A stretch of DNA of 64,000 nt from Eubacterium aggregans (GCF_900107815.1 NZ_FNRK01000006.1:1-64000); one strand, 5' to 3'. Positions 35,554-44,317 are shown, counted from the stretch's first letter. Notes: generated by a model from the sequence alone, not told the origin. Made by a program: numbers and translations.

Positions 35554-36720
35554 CTATACCCGGACAATTTCTGCATCGGCGATGGCTTTTTCAATCATGG
35601 GGCCGGCGATTTTCTCCATTTCGATTTCGGATTTTTCGATCATCTCCCGCTTCGGCTTTGTTTCTGGATGCTTGGGCACAAAGATGGTACAGCAATCCTC
35701 GTAAGGTAAAATAGAGGTCTCAAAGGTTCCAATACGTTGGGCAATTTCAACGATTTCCTGTTTGTCCATACCAATTAAGGGGCGCAGAACCGGCATATCC
35801 ACCACCGCGTTGGTTGCCCCTAGGCCTTCCTGGGTCTGACTAGCCACCTGACCCAGGCTTTCACCGGTGATCAGGGATTTGGCACCGTTTTTCCGGGCGA
35901 TTTCCTGGGCAATGCGCATCATATACCGCCGGATGATGATAGTGGTTTGGCGCTCGGGGCAAACTTCGACGATTTTTGTCTGGATTTCCGTAAATGGGAC
36001 AACATAGACATCCATACGCCCCACGTACTTCGCCACAATCCGACCTAAGTCAATCACCTTTTCCTTGGCTCGATCACTGGTAAAGGGAAAGCTATGGAAG
36101 TACACACAAATGGGCTGAATGCCCCGCTTCGCCATCATATAGCCCGCTACAGGGCTGTCGATACCTCCAGATAGCAAGAGGGCACTTTTACCAGAGCATC
36201 CCACCGGCAGTCCCCCACCACAGGGAATGAATTGGCTGTAGATATAGGTTTCCTCCCGAACCTCCACCCAGAGATTCATATCCGGGTTTGTCATATCGAC
36301 ACTAATTCCGGTGCCATCTAGGGCTTTTAAAATGACAGCTCCCATATGACGGCCAATATCCGGAGATTTCATGGGAAAGCGCTTATCACTACGCTTCGCG
36401 GTGACCCGGAAGGTTTTGAAGGTCCGGGCCCGAGCTTCTTCCTCCACGGCCGTCTCAATGGTTTCTAGCACACTCTCCACCACCACTGCTGGGCTGATGG
36501 ATACAATCCCAAAGACCTTCTGCACAGATTCCAGGGCATCCTGGAACTGTCCATCATCCACATCGATAATAATGCGCCCCTGAACCTTTTTAACGACAAC
36601 GCTATCGAGGTAGCGCAGGGTATTCCGAATATTCTTAACCAATAAATCAATAAAATAATTCCGATTCAGGCCTTTTAAACTGATTTCGCCGTAGCGGACT
36701 AAAATTACATGCTTTGCCAT
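35554..36720 (-). CDS. thiI: tRNA 4-thiouridine synthase ThiI (no rhodanese domain)
   Basis: A 388-residue enzyme adding sulfur at tRNA U8, and in some bacteria feeding thiazole synthesis. It has an N-terminal ferredoxin-like domain, THUMP, and a PP-loop ATPase domain with LLSGGIDSPVAGYMMAKRG. CTIFVPKHPETKP near the C-terminus holds the conserved catalytic cysteine. The rhodanese domain present in E. coli ThiI is absent, as in Bacillus ThiI, where a dedicated desulfurase donates sulfur; that gene lies directly upstream, 9 nt away. Confidence 0.95.
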   Translation of the reverse strand: MAKHVILVRYGEISLKGLNRNYFIDLLVKNIRNTLRYLDSVVVKKVQGRIIIDVDDGQFQDALESVQKVFGIVSISPAVVVESVLETIETAVEEEARARTFKTFRVTAKRSDKRFPMKSPDIGRHMGAVILKALDGTGISVDMTNPDMNLWVEVREETYIYSQFIPCGGGLPVGCSGKSALLLSGGIDSPVAGYMMAKRGIQPICVYFHSFPFTSDRAKEKVIDLGRIVAKYVGRMDVYVVPFTEIQTKIVEVCPERQTTIIIRRYMMRIAQEIARKNGAKSLITGESLGQVASQTQEGLGATNAVVDMPVLRPLIGMDKQEIVEIAQRIGTFETSILPYEDCCTIFVPKHPETKPKREMIEKSEIEMEKIAGPMIEKAIADAEIVRV

Positions 36721-36729
36721 TATTCCTCA

Positions 36730-37899
36730 CTATTTCTTTTTAAAATTCATCCATTTTTGCAGTTTAGCGGCTTCCTCTGCGATCACAGCAGCCCCTTCCC
36801 GGACCTCGGTCTCCGTCGTCAAAACGGAAAAGCTGATACGAATGGTGCCCTCGGCCAAATCCATGGGAAGGTGGATGGCCTTAAGCACCGATTGCTTTTC
36901 CTTTTTATGGGAGGAGCAGGCAGAGCCAGTGGACACATACACGCCCCTGGCTTCCAGACTGTGGAGCAGCACCTCCCCCCGAATCCCTGGGATGGAGGCA
37001 CTGAGCACATAGGGGCTTCCCTGGGGGTCCCCATTAAAACGAATACCTTCTATGCCATTTAGTGCTTCCAGCATAATGGCTTTGTACGCTGCCATGCGCC
37101 CGTGGAGGCCCTGGGGGTCCTCCTCCATCACAGTGATGGCCTCATCAAAGCCTAAAATGGCTGGGGTGTTCTCCGTTCCGGAGCGCAATCCCCCTTCCTG
37201 GCCACCACCGAGTAAAAGAGGTTTGATACGCAGTCCTCCTTTAAGGTAGATGGCTCCAATTCCCTTGGGCCCGCAGATTTTATGGCCACACAGGGTAACC
37301 GCATCCAGTTTACAGGCTGCCACATCCAATGGCTCCTTCATGTAGCCCTGGACATAATCGGTATGGAAAACACAGTCGGGATTGGCACCTTTTATGATCG
37401 ATCCAATCTTTTTAAGATCCTGGATGGTCCCAATTTCATTATTCACACCGATGATACTGACCAGGATGGTCCGGTGATCTACCGCCGCCTCCAATGCCGC
37501 TAAATCGACGTGTCCCTGGGAATCCACCGGTAACCACACAACATCAACCCCGTGCTCCTCGTAGAGCTTGAAAACATCCTTAACGGCGGGATGCTCGATG
37601 GTTGTGGTGACAATACGGGCTGTCTTGAGCACATCCGGCCGTTTGATTTCCACCAGGCCCTTGATAATGGTATTATCCCCCTCCGTTCCCCCGGAAGTAA
37701 AGATAATTTCCTCAGATGCGGCTCCCAGCGTCTTTGCAATATGGGACCGGGCTCCTTCAATTTGCTTTTCCATATCGATGCCCAGATTGTACAGTGCCGA
37801 AGGATTGGCATAGCCGGATTCCAGGGCCTGGCACATCCGTGCGATCACCCGTGGATGCGGACAGGTCGTCGCCGCGTTATCTAAATAAATTTTTTTCAC
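36730..37899 (-). CDS. Cysteine desulfurase, NifS-like (ThiI partner)
   Basis: A 389-residue PLP enzyme releasing sulfur from cysteine. LDNAATTCPHP is the class V N-terminus, K207 in LCGHKICGPKG is the PLP lysine, and C328 in STGSACSSHKKEK is the persulfide-forming loop cysteine. Co-operonic placement before a rhodanese-less thiI matches Bacillus NifZ-ThiI, so the main role is likely tRNA thiolation rather than general Fe-S assembly. The start is GTG 37899; GAAAGGA precedes it and the ATG just before reads ATGTGA. Confidence 0.92.
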   Translation of the reverse strand: MKKIYLDNAATTCPHPRVIARMCQALESGYANPSALYNLGIDMEKQIEGARSHIAKTLGAASEEIIFTSGGTEGDNTIIKGLVEIKRPDVLKTARIVTTTIEHPAVKDVFKLYEEHGVDVVWLPVDSQGHVDLAALEAAVDHRTILVSIIGVNNEIGTIQDLKKIGSIIKGANPDCVFHTDYVQGYMKEPLDVAACKLDAVTLCGHKICGPKGIGAIYLKGGLRIKPLLLGGGQEGGLRSGTENTPAILGFDEAITVMEEDPQGLHGRMAAYKAIMLEALNGIEGIRFNGDPQGSPYVLSASIPGIRGEVLLHSLEARGVYVSTGSACSSHKKEKQSVLKAIHLPMDLAEGTIRISFSVLTTETEVREGAAVIAEEAAKLQKWMNFKKK

Positions 37900-37952
37900 A
37901 TTTTTCCTTTCAGATGCTTTACTTTAACCTTAAAAAAATATAAGATTAAACT

Positions 37953-37981
37953 ATATTATTCTTTAAAAGATAATTTTGCAA
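37953..37981 (-). promoter_or_regulatory. Promoter of the cysteine desulfurase-thiI operon
   Basis: On the - strand TTGCAA (37976-37981) and TAATAT (37953-37958) are 17 bp apart. Its -35 box abuts that of the divergent XRE gene. Confidence 0.65.
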
Positions 37982-37987
37982 TTGCAA
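37976..37987. promoter_or_regulatory. Palindrome formed by two back-to-back -35 boxes
   Basis: TTGCAATTGCAA is a perfect 12-bp palindrome. The left half is the -35 of the desulfurase-thiI promoter, the right half the -35 of the XRE/S24 promoter. A dimeric protein bound here would control both; it is also a candidate operator for the XRE regulator. Confidence 0.55.
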
Positions 37988-38010
37988 TTAATCCCTGATT
38001 CGCATACTAT
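37982..38010 (+). promoter_or_regulatory. Promoter of the XRE/S24-like regulator
   Basis: TTGCAA (37982-37987) and TACTAT (38005-38010) are 17 bp apart, about 40 bp before the start codon. Confidence 0.6.
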
Positions 38011-38050
38011 TAAATAATAACATATTCTTTGGATAATTGAAGAGGTTCTG

Positions 38051-38647
38051 ATGAATAAATATAAAAAACTCCGTAAAGAAATCAACATCTCCCAGGCCCA
38101 GCTGGCAGAAATGCTGGGTGTTTCCCAAACTGCGGTGAGCCAATGGGAAACGGATAAGAATTATCCGGATGTGAACACCCTCAAGACCCTGGCAGAAATT
38201 TTCTGCGTTTCCACAGATTATCTTTTAGGTATGGATGCCAGCCGGATTCGAGAGGTCAACGAGGTGGTGGTTTACACCCGTATTCCCGCTGGAGTGGATT
38301 GGGGAAACAATATCGATCGGGATGGTACCGAGGAGATTCCCGGGCGGCTTCTCGCCAAGGGGCGGGACTATGTGGGTTATAAAATTGTCGACAAGAACCT
38401 GTCCCCCATTTTTGAAGAGGGCGATGTGCTCATCATCGAACTAACCGACCATTGTGAAAACGGTGATCTCGCTATGGTCCAGGTCAGTGGCTATGATGCC
38501 CAGGTTCGCTATGTTTTCCATACGACACAGGGCATTTTGATCCAATCCGTGGTGGCGGGACACCAGGATATGTTCTTTCCCACGGCCCATAAAGAAAAGC
38601 CCCGGATCATTGGGGTGATCCGGGAGCTCAGGCGACTATTTGGATAG
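38051..38647 (+). CDS. XRE-family regulator with a degenerate S24 (LexA-like) domain
   Basis: A 198-residue repressor-like protein. Residues 1-60 form an XRE helix-turn-helix (ISQAQLAEMLGVSQTAVSQWETDKNYPD). The C-terminal half has the S24 fold seen in LexA/CI (YKIVDKNLSPIFEEGDVLIIE, then GDLAMVQV). Aligning to the usual xSMxPxxxxGD, the catalytic serine is replaced (NLSP, with Asn at the Ser site) and the lysine region reads VRYVF, so self-cleavage is unlikely. It may bind a ligand or partner instead. GAAGAGGT precedes ATG 38051. Confidence 0.82.
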   Translation: MNKYKKLRKEINISQAQLAEMLGVSQTAVSQWETDKNYPDVNTLKTLAEIFCVSTDYLLGMDASRIREVNEVVVYTRIPAGVDWGNNIDRDGTEEIPGRLLAKGRDYVGYKIVDKNLSPIFEEGDVLIIELTDHCENGDLAMVQVSGYDAQVRYVFHTTQGILIQSVVAGHQDMFFPTAHKEKPRIIGVIRELRRLFG

Positions 38648-38878
38648 CTTATCAATGAGGGTACGAATGATTTGACCCGGTGATGCCTTCGGGTCCTTTT
38701 TAAGGATTTCCCGGATTTCCTCACCGACGTAATATTCTAAATCATCCGCTGTTAAATCGTAGCCATCATCGACCGCTAATTCAGCCAGTTTTTTAAAGAG
38801 CTTCTTTCGCTTTTCACCCAATCGGGTTTCTTCACTCTTGCCATCATGGATAACATTGGTGACAAAATCATCCATCAT
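38636..38878 (-). CDS. Small acidic/basic protein of unknown function (possible 3' part of a frameshifted gene)
   Basis: Reads as 80 residues. Sequence is charged and helical: KRKKLFKKLAELAVDDGYDLTADDLEYYVGEE. LAELAVDDGYDLTADDL loosely resembles the second half of the Nif11-type small domain, but the match is weak. The ATG has only a poor ribosome binding site. Its frame stays open upstream for about 28 codons, reaching the end of the next small ORF, which suggests that both belonged to one gene. It overlaps the XRE gene 3' end by 12 nt on the opposite strand. Confidence 0.55.
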   Translation of the reverse strand: MMDDFVTNVIHDGKSEETRLGEKRKKLFKKLAELAVDDGYDLTADDLEYYVGEEIREILKKDPKASPGQIIRTLIDKLSK

Positions 38879-38943
38879 TCCTGAAAATAATTTAACGAGG
38901 GTTTCCTTCTTCTCTCCATGATTTAGGGAACGCTCTTTTTCTT

Positions 38944-39171
38944 TTACCTGCTCTTTAACGATTTTTCGTCAGTCTCAATAATTTCTTCCAAAATACTTTC
39001 TTCTGGATTTTCCGGCAGGGTCGCAACAACGGGAAAGCCCTCTCCCATCATCATTGGATCTGTCAATAAATAGCTACCTGATTCGATAAGCGTTTCATTG
39101 TACCGCTCTAATTCATCGTGATCCTTTTTGATTTGTTCAAAAAATTTTTTAACACTATCCTTGCCCATCAT
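38944..39171 (-). CDS. Small protein of unknown function (possible 5' part of a frameshifted gene)
   Basis: Reads as 75 residues, with a good start (GGAGG 4 nt before ATG 39171). The N-terminus SVKKFFEQIKKDHDELERYNE resembles the first helix of Nif11-like proteins, though weakly. It ends EIIETDEKSLKSR and stops. Around codons for DEK there is a run of five A; one extra A would continue the frame through charged helical sequence (IVKEQVKEKERSL...) straight into the 80-residue ORF downstream. No function known. Confidence 0.55.
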   Translation of the reverse strand: MMGKDSVKKFFEQIKKDHDELERYNETLIESGSYLLTDPMMMGEGFPVVATLPENPEESILEEIIETDEKSLKSR

Positions 39172-39239
39172 GATACCTCCATCTAATAATTAAGGAAGTA
39201 TCGATTTTTAACCTGCTTCCTTTTTAGGATTTTGCAGAT

Positions 39240-39248
39240 AGTATACCA
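39240..39248 (-). promoter_or_regulatory. Extended -10 promoter of the small-protein gene
   Basis: On the - strand TGGTATACT combines a TG extension with the -10 box TATACT (39240-39245). Downstream, AAGGAAG (39192-39198) and CTTCCTT (39216-39222) can form a hairpin in the leader. Readthrough from rnfB is also possible, as no terminator is seen between them. Confidence 0.4.
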
Positions 39249-39289
39249 ATACTCCCTTAAATCATTACATATTCAATTGCACGATGGCT

Positions 39290-40108
39290 TTAACTGTTGA
39301 TTTTAACAATACGGTCTTCTTTTACCACGGCACCCGTTGGACATTTTTCCACGCAAGCACCACACTGAGTACATAAATCGTAATTAATATGAGCCAGATT
39401 ATCGGTAACAGTAATCGCACCCGTTTCACAGACTTTGGTACACGCCTTACACCCGATACACCCGCAGGTACAAGCCGTTCGAACGATTTTCCCCTTGGCC
39501 GTTGACCGACAGTCCACATGGATGACCTGGTCGTAGGGTATCAGGTTAATCAGGTTTTTCGGGCAAGCCGCAATACACTTTCCACAGGCCGTACAGGCAT
39601 CGGGGTCGACGATGGGCAGGCCTTTGTCTCCCATGGTCAGTGCTCCAAATTGACAGGCTTCCACACAAGAACCCATTCCCATACAGCCAAATCGACACTC
39701 TTTGGGGCCGCCACTGGCAATCATGGCTTCCCGACAGTTTTTAATGCCGTAATAATCGGCCCGGGTAGGGGCATGCTCGCAATCACCATTACAGTGAACA
39801 CAGGCAATTTGAGGATCGGTATTCCCCACACTTTCACCCATAATTTCCCCAACTTCCACCGCTGTTGATGGTCCGCCCACCGGGCAGGCATTGGCTGGTG
39901 CATCGCCTTTGACGATAGCCTCTGCCAAAGCATCACAGCCGGGATAGCCACAGCCACCGCAATTGGCACCAGGCAGAGCCGCCCGGACCAGGGGTATCCG
40001 TTCATCTTTTTTGACCTCAAACACCTTGGAGGCAATGGCAAGACCTGCACCAAAGATCAGGCCCATGCCACCGAGGACCAGGACCGGGATTAATAAGTCG
40101 TTTAACAT
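39290..40108 (-). CDS. rnfB: Rnf complex subunit B, polyferredoxin
   Basis: A 272-residue subunit that takes electrons from reduced ferredoxin. It has one N-terminal membrane helix, then the [4Fe-4S] motif CGGCGYPGC...CP, then further cluster motifs including CTACGKCIAACP, CGCIGCKACTKVC and CTQCGACVEKCP. This length and number of clusters are typical of clostridial RnfB, which is longer than the proteobacterial form. It is the last rnf gene, in the order C-D-G-E-A-B. Confidence 0.95.
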   Translation of the reverse strand: MLNDLLIPVLVLGGMGLIFGAGLAIASKVFEVKKDERIPLVRAALPGANCGGCGYPGCDALAEAIVKGDAPANACPVGGPSTAVEVGEIMGESVGNTDPQIACVHCNGDCEHAPTRADYYGIKNCREAMIASGGPKECRFGCMGMGSCVEACQFGALTMGDKGLPIVDPDACTACGKCIAACPKNLINLIPYDQVIHVDCRSTAKGKIVRTACTCGCIGCKACTKVCETGAITVTDNLAHINYDLCTQCGACVEKCPTGAVVKEDRIVKINS

Positions 40109-40121
40109 ATCCTTTTCCTCC

Positions 40122-40694
40122 CTATATCATTCCTGAGAATCCCAGAAACGCAATGGCCATGAGGCCAGCCGTCACCAAAGCAATGGGGAATCCCTCAAAG
40201 CACCTGGGGATATCCGATAGTTCCAGACGTTCCCGGACACCGGCAAAAAGCACGATGGCCAAGGTAAAGCCCACAGCCCCAGAAAAACCATTGACAATGG
40301 TTTCTAAAAAGTTGTAATTACTCTGGATATTTAAAAGAGCCACCCCAAGCACTGCACAGTTGGTGGTAATCAGGGGCAGATAAACCCCCAGGGCCTGATA
40401 AAGTACCGGGCTCACTTTCTGGATAACCATTTCCACCAGCTGTACCAGAGCCGCAATAACCAAGATGAATGCGATAGTCTGAAGGTATACCAGATTAAGG
40501 GGAACCAAAATGGCATACTGCACCATATAGGTAATAGCGGAGGCCAGGGTCATAACAAAGGTAACGGCCACACCCATGCCGATGGCGGTTTCAATCTGTT
40601 TTGAAACCCCCAGGAATGGGCAAATCCCCAAAAAACGGGAGAAGATATAGTTATTAACGAAGATGCCGCTAACGACGATGATTAGAAGATTCAT
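40122..40694 (-). CDS. rnfA: Rnf complex subunit A
   Basis: A 190-residue membrane subunit with six helices, homologous to RnfE and to Nqr[21 protein letters not shown] contains the conserved cysteine thought to hold a membrane Fe-S cluster with RnfE; a matching cysteine lies in [15 protein letters not shown]. It overlaps rnfE by 4 nt (ATGA), so the two are coupled. Confidence 0.95.
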   Translation of the reverse strand: MNLLIIVVSGIFVNNYIFSRFLGICPFLGVSKQIETAIGMGVAVTFVMTLASAITYMVQYAILVPLNLVYLQTIAFILVIAALVQLVEMVIQKVSPVLYQALGVYLPLITTNCAVLGVALLNIQSNYNFLETIVNGFSGAVGFTLAIVLFAGVRERLELSDIPRCFEGFPIALVTAGLMAIAFLGFSGMI

Positions 40695-41317
40695 GAGAGC
40701 GCATCCTCCTTACTTTCTTTTTTCTTTTCAACACTTTCTGTTATTTTATTGATTAAGGCGATACACAGGCCCAGGGTTAAAAATGCCCCAGGCGGCAAGA
40801 TCATCAGGATAACCGGTTCAAAGCTGGCACCAAAGAGGCTGATTCCGAAAATGGAACCTGCACCAAGGATTTCCCGGATCGCACCTAAAACGGTTAAAGA
40901 CATGGTAAAGCCTAACCCCATGCCAATGCCGTCGAACATGGAGTCTAACACACCATTGGTAAAGGCAAAGGCTTCCGCCCGGCCAAGGATAATACAGTTA
41001 ACCACGATGAGGGAGATGTAAATCCCCAGAGCGGCATACAGCGCCGGAACGAAGGCTTCCATGAGCATCCCGACGATGGTAACAAAGGATGCAATAATCA
41101 CAATAAAAGCCGGAATCCGGATATTATCGGGAATCACCTTTCTCAGTGCAGAGATAACCACATTAGATCCAATAAGCACCACCATGGTCGCCAACCCCAT
41201 TCCCAGACCATTGATGGCCGACGTAGTCACGGCCAAGGTTGGGCACATACCGAGGAGCAAACGGAAGGTCGGATTTTCTTTAATTAACCCATTGGTGAGG
41301 TTTTGTAAATGTTTCAT
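40691..41317 (-). CDS. rnfE: Rnf complex subunit E
   Basis: A 208-residue membrane subunit with six helices, homologous to RnfA and Nqr[20 protein letters not shown] and [19 protein letters not shown] contain the two cysteines that pair with those of RnfA around the intramembrane [2Fe-2S] cluster. Its start overlaps the rnfG stop (TAATG), and its 3' end overlaps rnfA. Confidence 0.95.
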   Translation of the reverse strand: MKHLQNLTNGLIKENPTFRLLLGMCPTLAVTTSAINGLGMGLATMVVLIGSNVVISALRKVIPDNIRIPAFIVIIASFVTIVGMLMEAFVPALYAALGIYISLIVVNCIILGRAEAFAFTNGVLDSMFDGIGMGLGFTMSLTVLGAIREILGAGSIFGISLFGASFEPVILMILPPGAFLTLGLCIALINKITESVEKKKESKEDALS

Positions 41318-41940
41318 TATTTTTGTCCTCCTGCAATTGCTTTGTAAATCTGGGTGGAGGTATTGACACCAAGGGTTACCGCTTTGGAAGTAATGGTGGC
41401 TCCTGTAATGGCATTAATCTGATTCCCTGAGGCTCCGCCGCCTTTAACCACCGCGATTTCCTGGGTAGCGTCCAGTCCCTTGTACTGGTCCTGGAAGGTT
41501 GTTTCCGTGGCACGGGCACCCAGACCAGCGGTTTCATCATTGCTTAAGATGGTGATGCCGGTCACCTGACCATCTGTAGAAATACCTGTAAGTGTTTCCA
41601 CCTCACCACCATAGCCCTTGGGCACTGTCTTAACGGTGTAACCCACCAGCTGGTTATCCTTATATCCAGCATAAACCTCAGCTACAATATTGGCATTATC
41701 ACCAACAGCTTCCTTAGCAATATCTTCAACACCTGGAACCGCTTCAAAATCTACCGCCTCTGGCAACACCATCTGCCGGGCTTCAATATTCTTTTCTTCT
41801 GTCTGCTTGGCAATGGCATCCTTTGTCACAGAATTGGTAAGGGCCAATAGAAGGGCCGCCACTGCTGTGATGATAAAGAGGATGAGCGCCAGCCGTCCGA
41901 CAGTTTTCCAGTCAATCTGGACTTTTGTTTTATCTGACAT
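41317..41940 (-). CDS. rnfG: Rnf complex subunit G, covalent FMN protein
   Basis: A 207-residue protein with one N-terminal anchor and an extracytoplasmic flavin domain. TGATITS (about 179-185) is the [S/T]GAT[S/T] motif; T182 carries FMN through a phosphoester bond. AGLGARATETTFQDQYKG is another conserved block. It sits between rnfD and rnfE, each overlapping by 1 nt. FMN attachment needs an ApbE transferase, not seen in this window. Confidence 0.95.
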   Translation of the reverse strand: MSDKTKVQIDWKTVGRLALILFIITAVAALLLALTNSVTKDAIAKQTEEKNIEARQMVLPEAVDFEAVPGVEDIAKEAVGDNANIVAEVYAGYKDNQLVGYTVKTVPKGYGGEVETLTGISTDGQVTGITILSNDETAGLGARATETTFQDQYKGLDATQEIAVVKGGGASGNQINAITGATITSKAVTLGVNTSTQIYKAIAGGQK

Positions 41941-42932
41941 TATGCCGTTACCTCCTCTTTTTGTTTATCTTTCTTTGCCTTCACCTTCTTTTGCACACCG
42001 TAAATAGCCGGCTTCATGTAGCGATCCAAGAGTGGTGCCACAATATTCATGAGAAGGATGGAATAGGACACCCCTTCAGGATATCCGCCAACCATTCGGA
42101 TGATCATGGTTAAAAGACCACAGCCAACAGCATAGATGATTTGACCCACGGGCGAGCTGGGAGAAGTGGTATAATCCGTTGCCATAAAGAAGGCTCCAAG
42201 GATTAGCCCCCCAGAACAAAGCATAACAAGGGGGTCCTGGCCAAAAGGAATAGATAAAACCGCAACCGTTGCCAGGTAAACCACTGGAATCCGCCAGCTG
42301 ATAATGCCCCGGGCAATGAGGTAAACCCCGCCAATAAGCAGAGCCAAAGCTGAGATTTCACCAATACAACCATAGACACCATTGGTCCCAAGAAATAAGT
42401 CAAGGGTGCTGGGCATCATGGATAGATCCCCGGCTTCCTTCAAAATACCCAGGGGAGTGGCCATGGTTACCGTATCCGTCGTCGGGATATAGGCCGTTCC
42501 GGTCATCCGTGTCGGCCAAGAGGCTAACAAAAATGCCCGAGCCGCCAGGGCCGGATTCATGAAATTATGTCCAAGCCCCCCAAATATCTGCTTCACGATG
42601 ACAATGGCAAAGGCAGAACCGATAATGGCCATCCACCAGGTGGCATTCACCGGAAGGTTGAAGGCCAAGAGGATTCCAGTCACCACTGCACTCCAGTCCT
42701 TTATGGTAATGGGCTTTTTCATAATCTTTTGACACAGAGCCTCGCAGACAACACAGCTGGCAACACAAATAGCCACCAGCAGCAGGGCTTTCACGCCAAA
42801 AACATACCCCGCCATAGCCAAGGCCGGCAGCAGGGCGATGACGACATTCTGCATAATGCTCTGGGTGCTTTCCTTGCTCCGAATATGGGGGGATGAGGAT
42901 ACCGTCAGTTTAAGTTCCATTTTATTATTCAC
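41940..42932 (-). CDS. rnfD: Rnf complex subunit D, membrane flavin/ion pathway
   Basis: A 330-residue membrane protein with about nine helices, homologous to NqrB. NPALAARAFLLASWP and TMATPLG are the conserved blocks; T159 in the latter is the expected covalent FMN site. It is believed to form part of the cation path. Its gene starts 9 nt after the rnfC stop. Confidence 0.95.
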   Translation of the reverse strand: MNNKMELKLTVSSSPHIRSKESTQSIMQNVVIALLPALAMAGYVFGVKALLLVAICVASCVVCEALCQKIMKKPITIKDWSAVVTGILLAFNLPVNATWWMAIIGSAFAIVIVKQIFGGLGHNFMNPALAARAFLLASWPTRMTGTAYIPTTDTVTMATPLGILKEAGDLSMMPSTLDLFLGTNGVYGCIGEISALALLIGGVYLIARGIISWRIPVVYLATVAVLSIPFGQDPLVMLCSGGLILGAFFMATDYTTSPSSPVGQIIYAVGCGLLTMIIRMVGGYPEGVSYSILLMNIVAPLLDRYMKPAIYGVQKKVKAKKDKQKEEVTA

Positions 42933-42941
42933 AGTAGCCTC

Positions 42942-44276
42942 CTAATTTTTCTTTCGAGCAGCCATAATCTGGCGCTTGGCAACCCGGATGTCCGATACAA
43001 GAGTCCGTTTAGCAGGACAAGTATAGGCACAGCTGCCACATTCTATACAATCCAGAGCGTGGTAGACCTCACATTTTTCCCAGGACTCCTTTAAAGAATA
43101 AGCGGATAGATATAAAGGCTGTAAATGAATGGGACAAACGGAAGCACATTTTCCGCAGCGGATACAATTGCTGGGCTCACTGATAGAGGCCGCTTCATGG
43201 CTTAAACAAAGGATACCGGAAGTTCCCTTCATCACCGGAACATCTGTCTGAAAAAGGGTTACCCCCATCATGGGACCGCCGGAGATTACCTTTTCAGGTT
43301 TCCTTTCAAAGCCACCGCATTGATCGATGACGTCTTGGTACATGGCCCCAATGCGAACCTCCATGGTCCGGGCATCCTTCACGGCATCACCGGTACAAGT
43401 GAGCAGACGTTTATACAAAGGCATTCCCGTTTCAAAGGTTTCTGCAATCTGGGCTGCCGTTCCCACATTGAGGACCACGACACCGGCATCAGCCGGTAAT
43501 CCACCTGAGGGGACTTCTCTTCCTGTAACCGCCGTAATGAGCTGTTTTTCGGCCCCTTGGGGGTATTTGGTGGCAAGTTCAATAACGGTAATACTGCCAT
43601 CCTCTGACACTGCCTCCCTCAACTTCCTTATGGCTTCTGGCTTATTGGCTTCAACGCCGATATAACCCGTCGTAACCCCCACCGCCCTCATGGCGATACG
43701 CAGCCCCTCCACCACCTTCTGTGGTTTCAGGTTCATTAAATGATCGTCTGCCGTCAGGTAAGGCTCACATTCCGCGCCATTTAAAATGAGGGTATCCACC
43801 TGCTTGTCCGGAGGAATACTCAGCTTGACATGGGTTGGAAAGGTGGCGCCGCCCATACCGACGATCCCAGCATCATGAATGATGTCAATGATTGCCTTGG
43901 GCTCGTAATTCTCGAAATCTCCATAGGGCGTGATCTCCGGACAGGGGGTATCCAGTCCGTCAGACTCAATAACCACAGACATGACATTGTCCCCATTGGG
44001 ATGAGGGCGTTCCTCCACGGAGATAACCTTCCCTGAAACGCTGGAATGGATTGGGGCGGAAACAAAGCCATTGGCCTCCCCGACTTTCTGGCCGAGGGTC
44101 ACGGCTTCTCCTTTTTTGACTACCGGAGTACAGGGTGCTCCAATGTGTAACGCCATTGGAATGACCACCATTTCCGGTACCCTTGCGACCTTTGCAGAGA
44201 CATCCGCGGTCCGCTCTTTATTGTAAGACGGATGGATTCCTCCTCTAAAGGTCCTTTTCTTTTCTGCTGTTGACAA
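42942..44276 (-). CDS. rnfC: Rnf complex subunit C, NADH/FMN and Fe-S protein
   Basis: A 444-residue peripheral subunit where NAD+ is reduced. The N-terminal barrel-sandwich domain begins RTFRGGIHPS; the flavin/NAD domain has GMGGATFPTHVKLS and NGAECEPYLTADD, resembling NuoF. Two [4Fe-4S] motifs follow: CIRCGKCASVCP and CIECGSCAYTCP. The start is taken as TTG 44276 with AAGAGGTG 6 nt upstream; GTG 44285 would lie within that ribosome binding site. First gene of the operon. Confidence 0.93.
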   Translation of the reverse strand: MSTAEKKRTFRGGIHPSYNKERTADVSAKVARVPEMVVIPMALHIGAPCTPVVKKGEAVTLGQKVGEANGFVSAPIHSSVSGKVISVEERPHPNGDNVMSVVIESDGLDTPCPEITPYGDFENYEPKAIIDIIHDAGIVGMGGATFPTHVKLSIPPDKQVDTLILNGAECEPYLTADDHLMNLKPQKVVEGLRIAMRAVGVTTGYIGVEANKPEAIRKLREAVSEDGSITVIELATKYPQGAEKQLITAVTGREVPSGGLPADAGVVVLNVGTAAQIAETFETGMPLYKRLLTCTGDAVKDARTMEVRIGAMYQDVIDQCGGFERKPEKVISGGPMMGVTLFQTDVPVMKGTSGILCLSHEAASISEPSNCIRCGKCASVCPIHLQPLYLSAYSLKESWEKCEVYHALDCIECGSCAYTCPAKRTLVSDIRVAKRQIMAARKKN

Positions 44277-44303
44277 GATAAACACCTCTTACTCAAATTT
44301 TGA

Positions 44304-44317
44304 ATTATATTTTATCA
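44304..44317 (-). promoter_or_regulatory. rnf operon promoter (position approximate)
   Basis: On the - strand there are overlapping -10 candidates: TGATAAAAT (extended -10, 44309-44317) and TATAAT (44304-44309), the latter with TTTAAT at 18 bp. A TTGACA at 44322-44327 is too close to either to be its -35. The promoter is surely here, about 30 bp before rnfC, but the exact boxes are unclear. Confidence 0.35.
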
